64,000 nt of DNA, taken from NCBI GenBank assembly GCA_964513565.1, contig CAZENE010000018.1:1-64000 (forward strand), read 5' to 3'. Below are positions 51,406 to 60,475 of this stretch, in pieces. The position numbers and the translations under genes are program-made. The notes under the pieces are model-generated. The model had not been told where the DNA came from and ran no database searches. It worked only from the letters and a program-made list of their open reading frames with translations. Numbering within the stretch: position 1 is the first letter of the stretch; each line of letters starts with the position of its first letter. The DNA is from Delta-02 sp964513565 (GTDB taxonomy: Bacteria > Desulfobacterota > Syntrophorhabdia > Syntrophorhabdales > Syntrophorhabdaceae).

Positions 51406-52515
51406 TTACGATATCATAAGAGGAAGTTTATCCGCAAAAAGATATCCCTTTAAAGTGGGAAGAATCCTCTCATCGTGATAGGAAACGAATCCGGATTCAT
51501 AAAGATCCCTGATCTTGTCCTGCGGCGGCGCAGGAACGGTCTGCCGCACATCGACTCCCCACATAGTTCGAAAGCCAAAGAGAAATTTTTCAAGGTTCAG
51601 CTGGCTGGACGTTAATTCCTCGGACCCTTTAACCGGGGTCCTTCCATGGAATTTCAAATATAGATCGACATCACGGACGTTCCACCATCTTTTGTTCCCG
51701 GTAAATGAATGGGCCGAAGGGCCAAGGCCAAGGTACGGCGTATGCTGCCAGTATTTTACGTTATGGCGTGAGATGTTTCCAGGGTCCCTGGCGTAATTCG
51801 ATATCTCGTAATGTATAAAGCCTGACCCAGTAAGATATTCCGAGGTAAGGACAAAAAGGTCAGCCTGAAGGGATTCCTCGGGCAGCTTGAGACTTCCCGT
51901 CTTTGCAAGGCCGGAGAACGGGGTGTCCCCTTCAACGGTAAGCTGATAGCAGGAAAGATGGCCCGGCGTGAAAGAAAGAGTCCTCGTGAGCGTTTTACGC
52001 CAGCTCTCCTTAGATTGACCCGGCAACCCGTACATCAGGTCGATGCTGTATTCATCGAATCCGGCCTCGCAAACCGCTTCAAGTGCGGATACAGCCTGCC
52101 GGGCTGTATGGCGCCTGCCTAAGAAGCGGACTTCCTGTTCCACAAACGACTGCACTCCGAGACTCGCGCGATTGATTCCCAGCTCCTTGTAGGAGGCCAG
52201 CCTTTCAGGCGTTACATCATCAGGGTTTAATTCGATGGTTATTTCGGACGGATCGGAGAAACGGAATATTTCGCGAAGACCCCGCAGGAGCTTTTCCACG
52301 TGCCGGAGGTCAAGAAGGGACGGGGTCCCCCCGCCCAAATAGAGTGAATCGAATTGTTCGAATTTCTGACTGTAAACTACGGCTTCGGCAAGAACAGCCC
52401 TCAGCCATTCTTCGACCCGCTCCATTTTTGCTATTGAATAAAAATCACAGTACGGGCATTTGGATTTACAGAATGGCACATGTACGTAAAGACCCGGGAG
52501 GTCCGTCTTATTCAT
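51406..52515 (-). CDS. hemW: Heme chaperone HemW (radical SAM)
   Basis: A 369-aa radical SAM protein related to coproporphyrinogen III dehydrogenase. The cluster motif is CKSKCPYC with C16, C20 and C23, followed by LYLGGGTPSLL and the ELNPDDVT strand. HemW binds and transfers heme and is not the anaerobic HemN itself. It overlaps lepA by 8 bp, a common pairing. Confidence 0.93.
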   Translation of the reverse strand: MNKTDLPGLYVHVPFCKSKCPYCDFYSIAKMERVEEWLRAVLAEAVVYSQKFEQFDSLYLGGGTPSLLDLRHVEKLLRGLREIFRFSDPSEITIELNPDDVTPERLASYKELGINRASLGVQSFVEQEVRFLGRRHTARQAVSALEAVCEAGFDEYSIDLMYGLPGQSKESWRKTLTRTLSFTPGHLSCYQLTVEGDTPFSGLAKTGSLKLPEESLQADLFVLTSEYLTGSGFIHYEISNYARDPGNISRHNVKYWQHTPYLGLGPSAHSFTGNKRWWNVRDVDLYLKFHGRTPVKGSEELTSSQLNLEKFLFGFRTMWGVDVRQTVPAPPQDKIRDLYESGFVSYHDERILPTLKGYLFADKLPLMIS

Positions 52516-54304
52516 CGTCCGCCTTCAGGGCCGCCAGGAAAGCGCTTTGCGGGATCTCCACATTCCCCACCATGCGCATGCGTTTTTTTCCTTTCTTCTG
52601 CTTCTCAAGAAGCTTTCTCTTCCGCGTGATATCGCCGCCGTAGCATTTCGAAGTAACATCCTTACGGTATGCGGAGATCGTTGAACGGGAAATGATCTTC
52701 CCCCCGATCGCGCCCTGTATCGCGATCTTGAACTGCTGCCGGGGGATCTCATCTCTGAGTCTGTCACATACCTTAACGGCGCGCTCACGGGCATTGTCCT
52801 TGTGGACCAAGATGGACAGCGCATCGACCTTTTCGCCATTGACAAGAATGTCGAGTTTGACGAGGTTGCTTTCCCGGTAATCCGTTATTTCGTAATCGAA
52901 AGAACCATAGCCCTGCGTGATGCTCTTGAGCCTGTCATAGAAGTCAAAGATCACCTCTGCAAGCGGTAGGTCGAAGGTCACCTCGACCCGGCCGGGCGTG
53001 GGGTAACTCAAGTGCGAGTTCACGCCCCGTCTTTCCATGCAGAGCTTCATAACCGCCCCGACGTACCGTTCCGGTATCAGGATGCTGGCCCTGATATATG
53101 GCTCTTCCGACTTTTTTATCGAGCCGGGGTCGGGATAATAAAGCGGATTATCCACATCCACCCGGGTGTTGTCATCGAGATAAAAACGATATTGAACGCT
53201 GGGCGCGGTCATAATGATAGATTGATCGAATTCCCGTTCAAGACGCTCCTGTACTATCTCGAGATGCAGAAGCCCCAGGTAGCCGCATCGGAAACCCTGC
53301 CCCAGCGCGGCCGAGGAATCCTTCTCATAAACGAGAGATGCATCATTAAGCTTGTATTTTTCCAAGGCTTCGAGGAGTGACTGGTAATCATCGGAGGCTA
53401 TCGGGTAGATAGACGAGAAGACGACCGGTTTCACTTCCTTGAAGCCGGGCAGCGGCTCGGGCGCCGGGTGCGTTTCGAGAGTGACCGTATCCCCGATCCG
53501 TGTATCGCTGACTGTTTTTATCCCCGCTATTATGTATCCGACCATTCCCGCCGTCAGTTCTTTTTGCGGCTCTCGCGTAAGGCGAAACACACCAACTTCC
53601 TCAACCCGGTACGTTGTTCCCTGCGACATGAGACAAATCGTATCGCCCTGTTTTACCCTGCCGTCAAATATGCGGCAGCTTACAATAGTGCCCCTGAAAG
53701 AATCATAGTGGGCATCAAAGATAAGGGCAGTCAGCGGCTTATCCGGGTCTCCTTTCGGTGGAGGAATTCTTTCGACGATCACCTTCAGGACATCCTCGAT
53801 GCCGGTGCCCTCCTTGGCCGAACATAAGACGGCGGTATCGGGGTCAAGGCCCAATTCGTCATCGATCTCGTTCTTCACGCGCTCGACATCGGCCACAGGC
53901 AGGTCGATCTTGTTTATCACCGGAATGATAACCAGGTTGTGTTCCAGCGCTGCATACAGGTTTCCGAGGGTCTGCGCCTCAACTCCCTGCGCCGCGTCGA
54001 TGATCAGCAATACCCCTTCGCATGACGCAAGCGCCCGCGACACCTCGTAGGAAAAATCGACATGCCCCGGGGTATCTATGAGGTTCAGTTCATATTTCTG
54101 ACCATTGCCATCAATGTAAGGCAGGTCCACGGTCTGGCTCTTGATCGTGATACCGCGTTCACGCTCGATATCCATGTTGTCGAGTATCTGATCGCGGAAT
54201 TGCCGGTCTTCGACCAACTTCGTATACTGAATGAGTCGGTCGGCCAGCGTCGACTTGCCGTGGTCTATATGGGCTATTATACTGAAATTTCTTATATGTT
54301 TCAT
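52508..54304 (-). CDS. lepA: Elongation factor 4 (LepA)
   Basis: A 598-aa ribosome-associated GTPase involved in back-translocation and ribosome assembly. It has the G1 loop IAHIDHGKSTLADRL, the G2 RGITI, DTPGHVDF and NKIDLP. The LepA-specific C-terminal domain ends KKRMRMVGNVEIPQSAFLAAL. Length is normal. It is followed by hemW with an 8-bp overlap. Confidence 0.97.
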   Translation of the reverse strand: MKHIRNFSIIAHIDHGKSTLADRLIQYTKLVEDRQFRDQILDNMDIERERGITIKSQTVDLPYIDGNGQKYELNLIDTPGHVDFSYEVSRALASCEGVLLIIDAAQGVEAQTLGNLYAALEHNLVIIPVINKIDLPVADVERVKNEIDDELGLDPDTAVLCSAKEGTGIEDVLKVIVERIPPPKGDPDKPLTALIFDAHYDSFRGTIVSCRIFDGRVKQGDTICLMSQGTTYRVEEVGVFRLTREPQKELTAGMVGYIIAGIKTVSDTRIGDTVTLETHPAPEPLPGFKEVKPVVFSSIYPIASDDYQSLLEALEKYKLNDASLVYEKDSSAALGQGFRCGYLGLLHLEIVQERLEREFDQSIIMTAPSVQYRFYLDDNTRVDVDNPLYYPDPGSIKKSEEPYIRASILIPERYVGAVMKLCMERRGVNSHLSYPTPGRVEVTFDLPLAEVIFDFYDRLKSITQGYGSFDYEITDYRESNLVKLDILVNGEKVDALSILVHKDNARERAVKVCDRLRDEIPRQQFKIAIQGAIGGKIISRSTISAYRKDVTSKCYGGDITRKRKLLEKQKKGKKRMRMVGNVEIPQSAFLAALKADDE

Positions 54305-54337
54305 TCGCCGGGGCTCTCGGGACGCCCTCTTTCACCA

Positions 54338-54682
54338 TTATTTTTTGACTATCTCGACGTCCACTTCGCCGCCGAAAACATCGGCGAGCTCCTTGTTAAG
54401 ACTTATCATCTTATCTTCTGTTTCCGCCTCTACGACGAGCTCGCGGTCGTCGAGGACCTTCATTTTTCCGTATTTTTTGACAACTTCTATGACCTTTGAC
54501 GGATCGGTCGTAACCCAACCCTTCATCCGTTTCACCAGCTCCTCGCCATTAAATGACCTTTCAATGGTGAGGTCCACCCTGCGCTTCTTGGCCTCCCATC
54601 CAACAAGTGCCGGCTGGGCAACCATAGGGGTCACGGGGTCGTGCATGGCTGCGCAGCGAAACCACAATTTTGCCCTGACCAT
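54338..54682 (-). CDS. Conserved hypothetical small protein
   Basis: 114 aa from ATG 54682, preceded by AAGGAGGG. No signal peptide or membrane helix is seen. The chain looks like a compact alpha/beta domain, with VDLTIERSFNGEELVKRM and VVKKYGKMKVLDDRELVVE. A His/Asp-containing N-terminus (AAMHDPVTPMVAQP) precedes it. No family is recognised. It lies 33 bp upstream of lepA on the same strand and may be co-transcribed. Confidence 0.72.
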   Translation of the reverse strand: MVRAKLWFRCAAMHDPVTPMVAQPALVGWEAKKRRVDLTIERSFNGEELVKRMKGWVTTDPSKVIEVVKKYGKMKVLDDRELVVEAETEDKMISLNKELADVFGGEVDVEIVKK

Positions 54683-54760
54683 ATCAAGCCCTCCTTTTTG
54701 AGCATTGAAAAACAACATTAAATTAATGGTTTATAAAGATAAAGTCAATACGATGAGATT

Positions 54761-54890
54761 CGTAAAACGTAAATCGTAAAACGCAAGATGTAAAGACAAA
54801 AACCCCTTTTTGCCATTATAATGAAGTTATTATAGACTGCGGATCTGCTTACGTCTTAACGTATTACGTATTACGTATTACGTTTTACGG
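54761..54890. repeat. Large inverted heptamer-repeat element
   Basis: The left arm (54761-54795) is five degenerate heptamers of CGTAAAA type. The right arm (54859-54890) has three copies of ACGTATT plus ACGTTTT, ACGG. The arms are complementary and could form a long hairpin. This is the most extended member of the family here. Confidence 0.8.
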
Positions 54891-54898
54891 TCTCTGAA

Positions 54899-55126
54899 TC
54901 AGTTTTTCGCTTTCCAGCCTTTTTTTTCGAGACAAAGTCTTGTCCGATCGCTAACGGCCGTTCAGGTATCGGGGATACCCTTGGCCGCAAGGTTCTTCCT
55001 TACCCACAACTCACAGGCTTTTCTGTCTTTGTCGAAATCGGCCCCCGTCTTACCCGGTTTTGTATACACCGTTGCACAACCCGACAGAAGAATAGCCACT
55101 GCAAACAACAACGCGGTCCTTTTCAT
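54899..55126 (-). CDS. Small lipoprotein with in-frame UGA at codon 55 (possible Sec or nonsense)
   Basis: From ATG 55126 the frame encodes a signal peptide with lipobox LLSGC (C17), then ATVYTKPGKTGADFDKDRKA and a helix up to a TGA at 54962-54964 (codon 55). The same frame continues after the TGA with TAVSDRTRLCLEKKGWKAKN before a second TGA at 54899, giving 75 codons. A CLEKKGW end is what I expect of small lipoproteins of this kind, so the UGA seems to interrupt the gene. A hairpin (54931-54944: GACAA, loop GACT, TTGTC) with its loop 22 nt after the UGA could be a SECIS. Alternatives are a nonsense mutation or a genuine stop with chance continuity. Confidence 0.5.
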
Positions 55127-55182
55127 GAGATTGTAACTCCGATCAGTATTGACACACTGCCCTGACGGGCACGACAACGAAA

Positions 55183-56076
55183 TCATTTAAAATCAACGGT
55201 AACAGGATTCGTAAATTCTAGCTTGAGGCCCTCTATCCCCTTCACCATCGCCTTGACTTCCTCGACCGATTGAGGTTGTGCCTGATTTATTTTTTTCAAA
55301 AGTTCCAGGTCATTTATGAGTTTCCCGAAATCCATGTCGATAAGCGTTATTTTTTTATCGTTCCGGTATGTCGCATTTGTGCCGATGATATCGCCCACTA
55401 CGTTCAAAACGATGCTCACCTTCATATCCTTAAACATTGATTTCAGCATCTCGACCGCATTGGGATCATCCACCTGATCTTTTCTCGGGGTCTCTTCTTT
55501 ACTGTGTTCTTTGTCCCCGGTTCTGGGAGGCGGCATCGCGATGGATAGCCGGGAAACGGGCCCTTTCTTGAAAGCAAATTTTATAGTGTCATTCTTTGAC
55601 GCCGCAGGATCTTTTTTCGATTCACCGGGCGTTTTCTTGCCGGGGTTTTGATTAAGCGTTATCTTACTGATGTCGTCGAAGCTGTAGGTCGCCGTGTATC
55701 CTGAAGCAGTCTGGGTCTTTACAGGTTTCGCCGACATGAACTTCACACCTTCGCCGAACTCTTTCGCGTCTGCTTTCGCTTTATCGATCATTTCCGTTAT
55801 GATCGATTCATCTCTTACGGGCTTCGGCTTCTGCTCAGCTTGGTCCTGCGTTCCCGGTCCGCTCGCACCCCCGGTCAATCCCTGCATCATATCTATGAAA
55901 GCGTTCCCAATCAGCACTGTTTCTTCGATGGTGCCGCTGCCGTCGGGCTTGATATTGATTACCGTATTATCCTGAATACATCCCGAGAACAGAAACATTG
56001 CGGCGCATACGGCACTTAACCTCAAAGCCATCCAGAAACGCCGTGAATGTTTCAGACCGGCCACGAGTTTGGCCAT
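55183..56076 (-). CDS. Hypothetical lipoprotein
   Basis: Up to 297 aa, with signal peptide and lipobox LFSGC (C33 from the first Met). A later Met (residue 16, MALRLSAV) gives a more usual signal length. The mature part begins with a short beta-rich repeat (TVINIKPDGSGTIEETVLIG), then a Lys/Asp/Pro-rich spacer (KKTPGESKKDPAASKNDT) and a beta domain (MKVSIVLNVVGDIIGTNATYRND). It is probably anchored to an envelope membrane. It is followed by the small lipoprotein gene. Confidence 0.75.
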   Translation of the reverse strand: MAKLVAGLKHSRRFWMALRLSAVCAAMFLFSGCIQDNTVINIKPDGSGTIEETVLIGNAFIDMMQGLTGGASGPGTQDQAEQKPKPVRDESIITEMIDKAKADAKEFGEGVKFMSAKPVKTQTASGYTATYSFDDISKITLNQNPGKKTPGESKKDPAASKNDTIKFAFKKGPVSRLSIAMPPPRTGDKEHSKEETPRKDQVDDPNAVEMLKSMFKDMKVSIVLNVVGDIIGTNATYRNDKKITLIDMDFGKLINDLELLKKINQAQPQSVEEVKAMVKGIEGLKLEFTNPVTVDFK

Positions 56077-56180
56077 ATGTCCTCCTGAAGACAGTATTTA
56101 TAGATTATCACATGCTATCAACGCGGGCGCGCGTCAGTCAAGATAATTAATGAGTCATAAGACCCGGCTTTATCGGCCCC

Positions 56181-57173
56181 TTAAGAAACCGTAAGCTTCC
56201 TGTAACGCGGGCAGAGGTCCGCGAGCTCATCAAAGACCTCGATAAGCCCGTTTTGTGTTCCCGTCCTGAACGCCCTGTTGCGCAAAGCGCGCAGTCCGCT
56301 AAGACCGCGGGTGTACCAGATGAAGAATTTATGAAAGATCCCGACCCCCCGTTTTTCTCCCCAGTGCGCGACCGACATCTCCAGGTGCCTTTTCATAACC
56401 GCGATGCGGTCGGTTACGTCCGGCCCGGGAATCACGGTCCCGTTTGTCATGTAACTTATGGTTTCGTTGAATATCCAAGGGTTGCCGAGGGACCCCCGCG
56501 CAATAGCGACACCGTCGCAGCCGGTCTCTTCGAACATCCTGATGATATTTTTTACCGAGAGGTTGTCGCCGGAAGCTATGACCGGTATGCTCAAGGCCCG
56601 TTTAACATCTCTTATGACGGTGTAGTCAACGGTGCCGCTGTACCCTTGGCTCCTTGTCCTGCCGTGAATGAAGAGACAGGTTATGCCGGAGTTTTCAGCG
56701 TGCAGGGCTACGTCCCGGGCATTTACCGAGTCGGCGTCCCATCCCGCCCGTATCTTGACGGCCACAGGAAGGCGGCTCTCACGGACAAGTGCCGACAGGA
56801 TGCCCGCCAATCTTTTCGGATCCTTCATAAGCGCCGCACCCTTGCCTTTGCGCGTGATCTTCGGGGACGGGCATGCGGCATTGAAATCTATGAGATCGAC
56901 AGCATGCCCTTCAAGACGTTCTATGGCAAGCGGTACCTGCAATTCACTGCTGCCGAGAAATTGCACCCCAAGCGGCCTGTCGTCGGGTGATGACGAAAGC
57001 ATGTGCCTGGTCCTCTTATCCTTCTGCGAGATCGCATTGATATCGATCATTTCGGTAAACGCAAGAGGAGCCCCGAATGAGCGGCTGATAAGCCGGAACG
57101 GCAGATCGCTCACGCCGGCCATCGGCGAAAGCATGATCGGAACGGAAAGTTCTATGTGGCCGATTTTCAGCAT
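56181..57173 (-). CDS. dusB: tRNA-dihydrouridine synthase
   Basis: A 330-aa flavoprotein that reduces uridines in tRNA D-loops. A TIM barrel with LSPMAGVSDLPFR at the N-terminus, the catalytic cysteine C101 in NAACPSPKI, VKIRAGWD, HGRTRSQGYSG and IASGDNL is typical of DusB. It is divergent from the glyQ-glyS-ppdK operon. Confidence 0.92.
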   Translation of the reverse strand: MLKIGHIELSVPIMLSPMAGVSDLPFRLISRSFGAPLAFTEMIDINAISQKDKRTRHMLSSSPDDRPLGVQFLGSSELQVPLAIERLEGHAVDLIDFNAACPSPKITRKGKGAALMKDPKRLAGILSALVRESRLPVAVKIRAGWDADSVNARDVALHAENSGITCLFIHGRTRSQGYSGTVDYTVIRDVKRALSIPVIASGDNLSVKNIIRMFEETGCDGVAIARGSLGNPWIFNETISYMTNGTVIPGPDVTDRIAVMKRHLEMSVAHWGEKRGVGIFHKFFIWYTRGLSGLRALRNRAFRTGTQNGLIEVFDELADLCPRYRKLTVS

Positions 57174-57250
57174 CGCTTATTGTATTCGTTTCGATTTACG
57201 GGTGTCAATAAAGACCGTGAGCCGGCGGAATGACTATGCGGGATAATTGC

Positions 57251-57361
57251 AGCGTTCTATGTTCTATGTTTTGCGTTCGCATTGAATAAAGTCATTTTCA
57301 GCGAATACGCCAAATAACCCTTACACAGGGAAAACGAAAAACAACAACGTAGAGCATAGAA
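57251..57361. repeat. Inverted heptamer-repeat element, divergent region
   Basis: TTCTATG twice (57255-57268) then TTTTGCG, with a partial complement CGTAGAGCATAGAA at 57348-57361. It lies between the divergent dusB and glyQ genes. Confidence 0.65.
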
Positions 57362-57420
57362 AATAAGCTTTTCAACTCCTCGCTCCTCATCCCTTACTCT
57401 TCACATTTTGTTTAAAATCA

Positions 57421-57450
57421 TTGGCAAATCGCCGTTTTTTGTGGTATAGA
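57421..57450 (+). promoter_or_regulatory. Promoter for glyQ-glyS-ppdK
   Basis: TTGGCA (57421-57426) and TATAGA (57445-57450), 18-bp spacer. The predicted leader to ATG 57468 is only about 10 nt with no clear Shine-Dalgarno. Confidence 0.6.
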
Positions 57451-57467
57451 AAACGTGGATTTCCGAC

Positions 57468-58340
57468 ATGTACTTCCAGGACCTCATACTTGCACTGCAA
57501 AAATTCTGGGCCGAACGCGGCTGTATCGTTCAGCAGCCCTACGATATGGAGGTGGGGGCAGGCACATTCCACCCCGCCACATTGCTGCGCTGCCTCGGGC
57601 CGGAACCCTGGAATACGGCATACGTCCAACCGTCCCGCAGGCCCGCCGACGGACGGTATGGCGAGAACCCCAACCGGCTTCAGCACTATTACCAGTTCCA
57701 GGTTGTCATGAAACCTTCCCCGAAGGATATTCAGAATATTTATATCGAGAGCCTGAAGAGCTTTGGCATCGATACCGGGTACCATGATATCCGCTTTGTC
57801 GAGGACGACTGGGAATCACCGACTTTAGGGGCATGGGGGCTTGGCTGGGAGGTCTGGCTCGACGGCATGGAGATCACCCAGTTCACGTACTTTCAACAGG
57901 CGGGCGGGATAAATCTCTTCCCCGTGTGCGTCGAGATCACATACGGCATCGAACGGATAGCGATGTATCTGCAGGATGTCGACAACGTGTATAGTGTTAA
58001 ATGGAACAAGGATATCCTCTACGGTGATGTATTTCTCGAACCGGAAAAGGAATTCTCCATATACAACTTTGAGGAATCAGATCCCGTCATGCTCAGAAGC
58101 CTTTTTGACACATACGAGCACGAAGGGGAAAAACTTATCGAAGCGCGGGGGCTCATTTACCCGGCTTACGACTTCTGCCTGAAATGCTCACATGTCTTCA
58201 ACCTTCTCGACGCCCGCGGCGCAATCAGTGTTACCGAACGTGCCAACTACATTGCGCGGGTCCGGAATCTCGCGAAGATGTGCGCGGAACTATACGTGCA
58301 GAAACGTGAAGAACTCGGCTTTCCCCTGCTCAAGCATTAA
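57468..58340 (+). CDS. glyQ: Glycyl-tRNA synthetase alpha subunit
   Basis: A 290-aa catalytic subunit of the heterotetrameric class II GlyRS. The class II motifs are recognisable in MEVGAGTFHPATLLRCLGPE, YVQPSRRPADGRYGENPNRL and AYDFCLKCSHVFNLLDARGA. It is followed by glyS. This alpha2beta2 type is characteristic of many Gram-negatives. Confidence 0.97.
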   Translation: MYFQDLILALQKFWAERGCIVQQPYDMEVGAGTFHPATLLRCLGPEPWNTAYVQPSRRPADGRYGENPNRLQHYYQFQVVMKPSPKDIQNIYIESLKSFGIDTGYHDIRFVEDDWESPTLGAWGLGWEVWLDGMEITQFTYFQQAGGINLFPVCVEITYGIERIAMYLQDVDNVYSVKWNKDILYGDVFLEPEKEFSIYNFEESDPVMLRSLFDTYEHEGEKLIEARGLIYPAYDFCLKCSHVFNLLDARGAISVTERANYIARVRNLAKMCAELYVQKREELGFPLLKH

Positions 58341-58386
58341 ATAAACCCATATTTTGGGTGGCTGCGAACGTGAGAAGGAAACAACC

Positions 58387-60462
58387 ATGAGCGAATTTCT
58401 GCTTTTAGAGATCGGCACGGAAGAGATACCCGCCCGGTTCCTCGACCCGGCCAAGGAAGGCCTCCTGAAGCTTATCCATGATACATTCACGCAGTCACGG
58501 ATCGGTTTCGGCGATATAAACATACAGGCAACCCCGCGCCGTATGGCGCTCTTCGTTCAGGACGTGGCGGAAAAACAGGAAGAGACTGTTACCGTTAAAT
58601 TCGGCCCCCCCTATAACCGTGCATTCGACGAGTCGGGCAATCCGACAAAGGCGGCCATCGGTTTTGCAAAATCGCAGGGGGTTGAGGTCAGCGCACTTAC
58701 TAAGGGCATAAAAGACAACGTCGTATTCGTGACAATTGAAAAAACGGAGAAGGGCAACCCCACGGCGGATATTCTCCCCCAAATCCTTCCGGACATCATT
58801 GCGAAGATACCGTTTCAGAAAAAGATGCACTGGGGATCGGGAACATTCGAATACGCGCGTCCGATCCAATGGGTTATGTGCGTACTGGGCGGCAATGCGG
58901 TCAGGTTCCCCGTTGCGGATGTGGTGAGCGCGCCGGTCACGTTCGGACACCGGTTCCTTTCTCAGGGACCGATCGATATCGGCCATCCCCTCGACTATGT
59001 CGACGGACTGAGAAAGAACTTTATAATAATCAACGAAGATGAGCGCATGGAGATCATACGGGAAGGAATTTCCCGGATCGAAAAAGAGACCGGGGGCCAG
59101 GCTATCCGGGACGAAGAACTGGTCAGGGAGATCCTTTACATAACCGAGTATCCGTATCCCCTGAAAGGGTCTTTCGATGCAGTTTATCTCACTATTCCGA
59201 AAGAAGTTCTCGTAAACGTCATGAAAGCTCATCAGCGGTACATCCCGATAGAGGATAGTTCGGGTATGCTTCTGCCCTACTTTATATTCTTTGCCAATAC
59301 GGTCCCCAAGGACGATTCGAATGTCATCCGGGGCAATGAAAAGGTCCTCCGGGCAAGGCTCGCGGACGCCCGGTTCTTCTTCGACGAGGACCGCAAGGTG
59401 AAACTTGCGGATCGGTACGACCGTCTTGAGTCTATTGTCTTCCATGTAAAACTGGGAACCCTGAAGGACAAAATGGAGAGGGTACGAGCGATCACTCTCT
59501 ATATTGCCTCCCTCCTCGACCCGTCAGCCGCGGCGAAGCTCCAGAGACTCATTCCCCTTATGAAGACGGACCTGGTAACACATATGGTCGGCGAGTTCCC
59601 GGAATTACAGGGAACGATGGGCCGGATCTATGCCGGCCTCGAAGGTGAGGATGCCGATGTCGCCCGGGCCATCGAGGAGCACTATCTGCCGACAGGCGGC
59701 AATGGCAACCTGCCGGAAAGTTCCATAGGAGCGATAGCGGCAATAGCAGATAAACTGGATTCCATCGTATCGTTCTTCTCGGTCGGCATAAATCCGACGG
59801 GCAACCTGGACCCATACGCCCTGCGGCGCCAATCGCTAGGCATTATTAAAATTGCTATAGAAAGGTCATTGCATCTGCCTCTCCAGACCCTTATCGAAAC
59901 GGCTCATGCTTCCGGAGCAGGCATACAAAAACGATTGCCCTTTGAAGAAGCACGCGATGCGATAACGGAATTTGTAACCACCCGCTTTAAATTTTCGATG
60001 CTGGAGGAAGGCCATAACCAGGAGTTCGTCGAAAGTGTCCTGCCCTGTGTGGCGGCCGATGTATATGACGGATATATGCGGCTTATCTCCCTGGGGACGC
60101 AGAGATCGATAGAGGATTTCAAGAGACTGATGGTCGGTTTCCGCCGGGTGTATAATATTACGAAGCAGATAACGGACGCCGCGCCCGTTGATCCTGCCAT
60201 GCTTGTACTTGAGGAGGAAAAACAGCTTTTCAGACTTTATTCAGGGAATAAGGATATCTTCCTCGGCAGCATAAAAGAACGCGATTACGATAATGCACTC
60301 GCCATCCTCGTTGGTTTCAAGGAGACGATCGATAGTTTCTTCGACAAGGTCTTCGTAATGGACAAGGACGAGACGATAAGGGCGAACCGGCTTGCATTAT
60401 TGACCCATACAAAAGATATGTTCTTAAGCTTTGCAGATTTTTCAAAGATACACTTCGAATAA
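58387..60462 (+). CDS. glyS: Glycyl-tRNA synthetase beta subunit
   Basis: A 691-aa beta subunit for tRNA recognition. It opens with FLLLEIGTEEIPARFL and has the HD-like and anticodon-binding domains. I use ATG 58387, preceded by GAAGGAA; a start at 58354 would add a non-homologous leader. It is 46 bp after glyQ and 13 bp before ppdK. Confidence 0.96.
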   Translation: MSEFLLLEIGTEEIPARFLDPAKEGLLKLIHDTFTQSRIGFGDINIQATPRRMALFVQDVAEKQEETVTVKFGPPYNRAFDESGNPTKAAIGFAKSQGVEVSALTKGIKDNVVFVTIEKTEKGNPTADILPQILPDIIAKIPFQKKMHWGSGTFEYARPIQWVMCVLGGNAVRFPVADVVSAPVTFGHRFLSQGPIDIGHPLDYVDGLRKNFIIINEDERMEIIREGISRIEKETGGQAIRDEELVREILYITEYPYPLKGSFDAVYLTIPKEVLVNVMKAHQRYIPIEDSSGMLLPYFIFFANTVPKDDSNVIRGNEKVLRARLADARFFFDEDRKVKLADRYDRLESIVFHVKLGTLKDKMERVRAITLYIASLLDPSAAAKLQRLIPLMKTDLVTHMVGEFPELQGTMGRIYAGLEGEDADVARAIEEHYLPTGGNGNLPESSIGAIAAIADKLDSIVSFFSVGINPTGNLDPYALRRQSLGIIKIAIERSLHLPLQTLIETAHASGAGIQKRLPFEEARDAITEFVTTRFKFSMLEEGHNQEFVESVLPCVAADVYDGYMRLISLGTQRSIEDFKRLMVGFRRVYNITKQITDAAPVDPAMLVLEEEKQLFRLYSGNKDIFLGSIKERDYDNALAILVGFKETIDSFFDKVFVMDKDETIRANRLALLTHTKDMFLSFADFSKIHFE

Positions 60463-60475
60463 AAGGAGGAGCATC

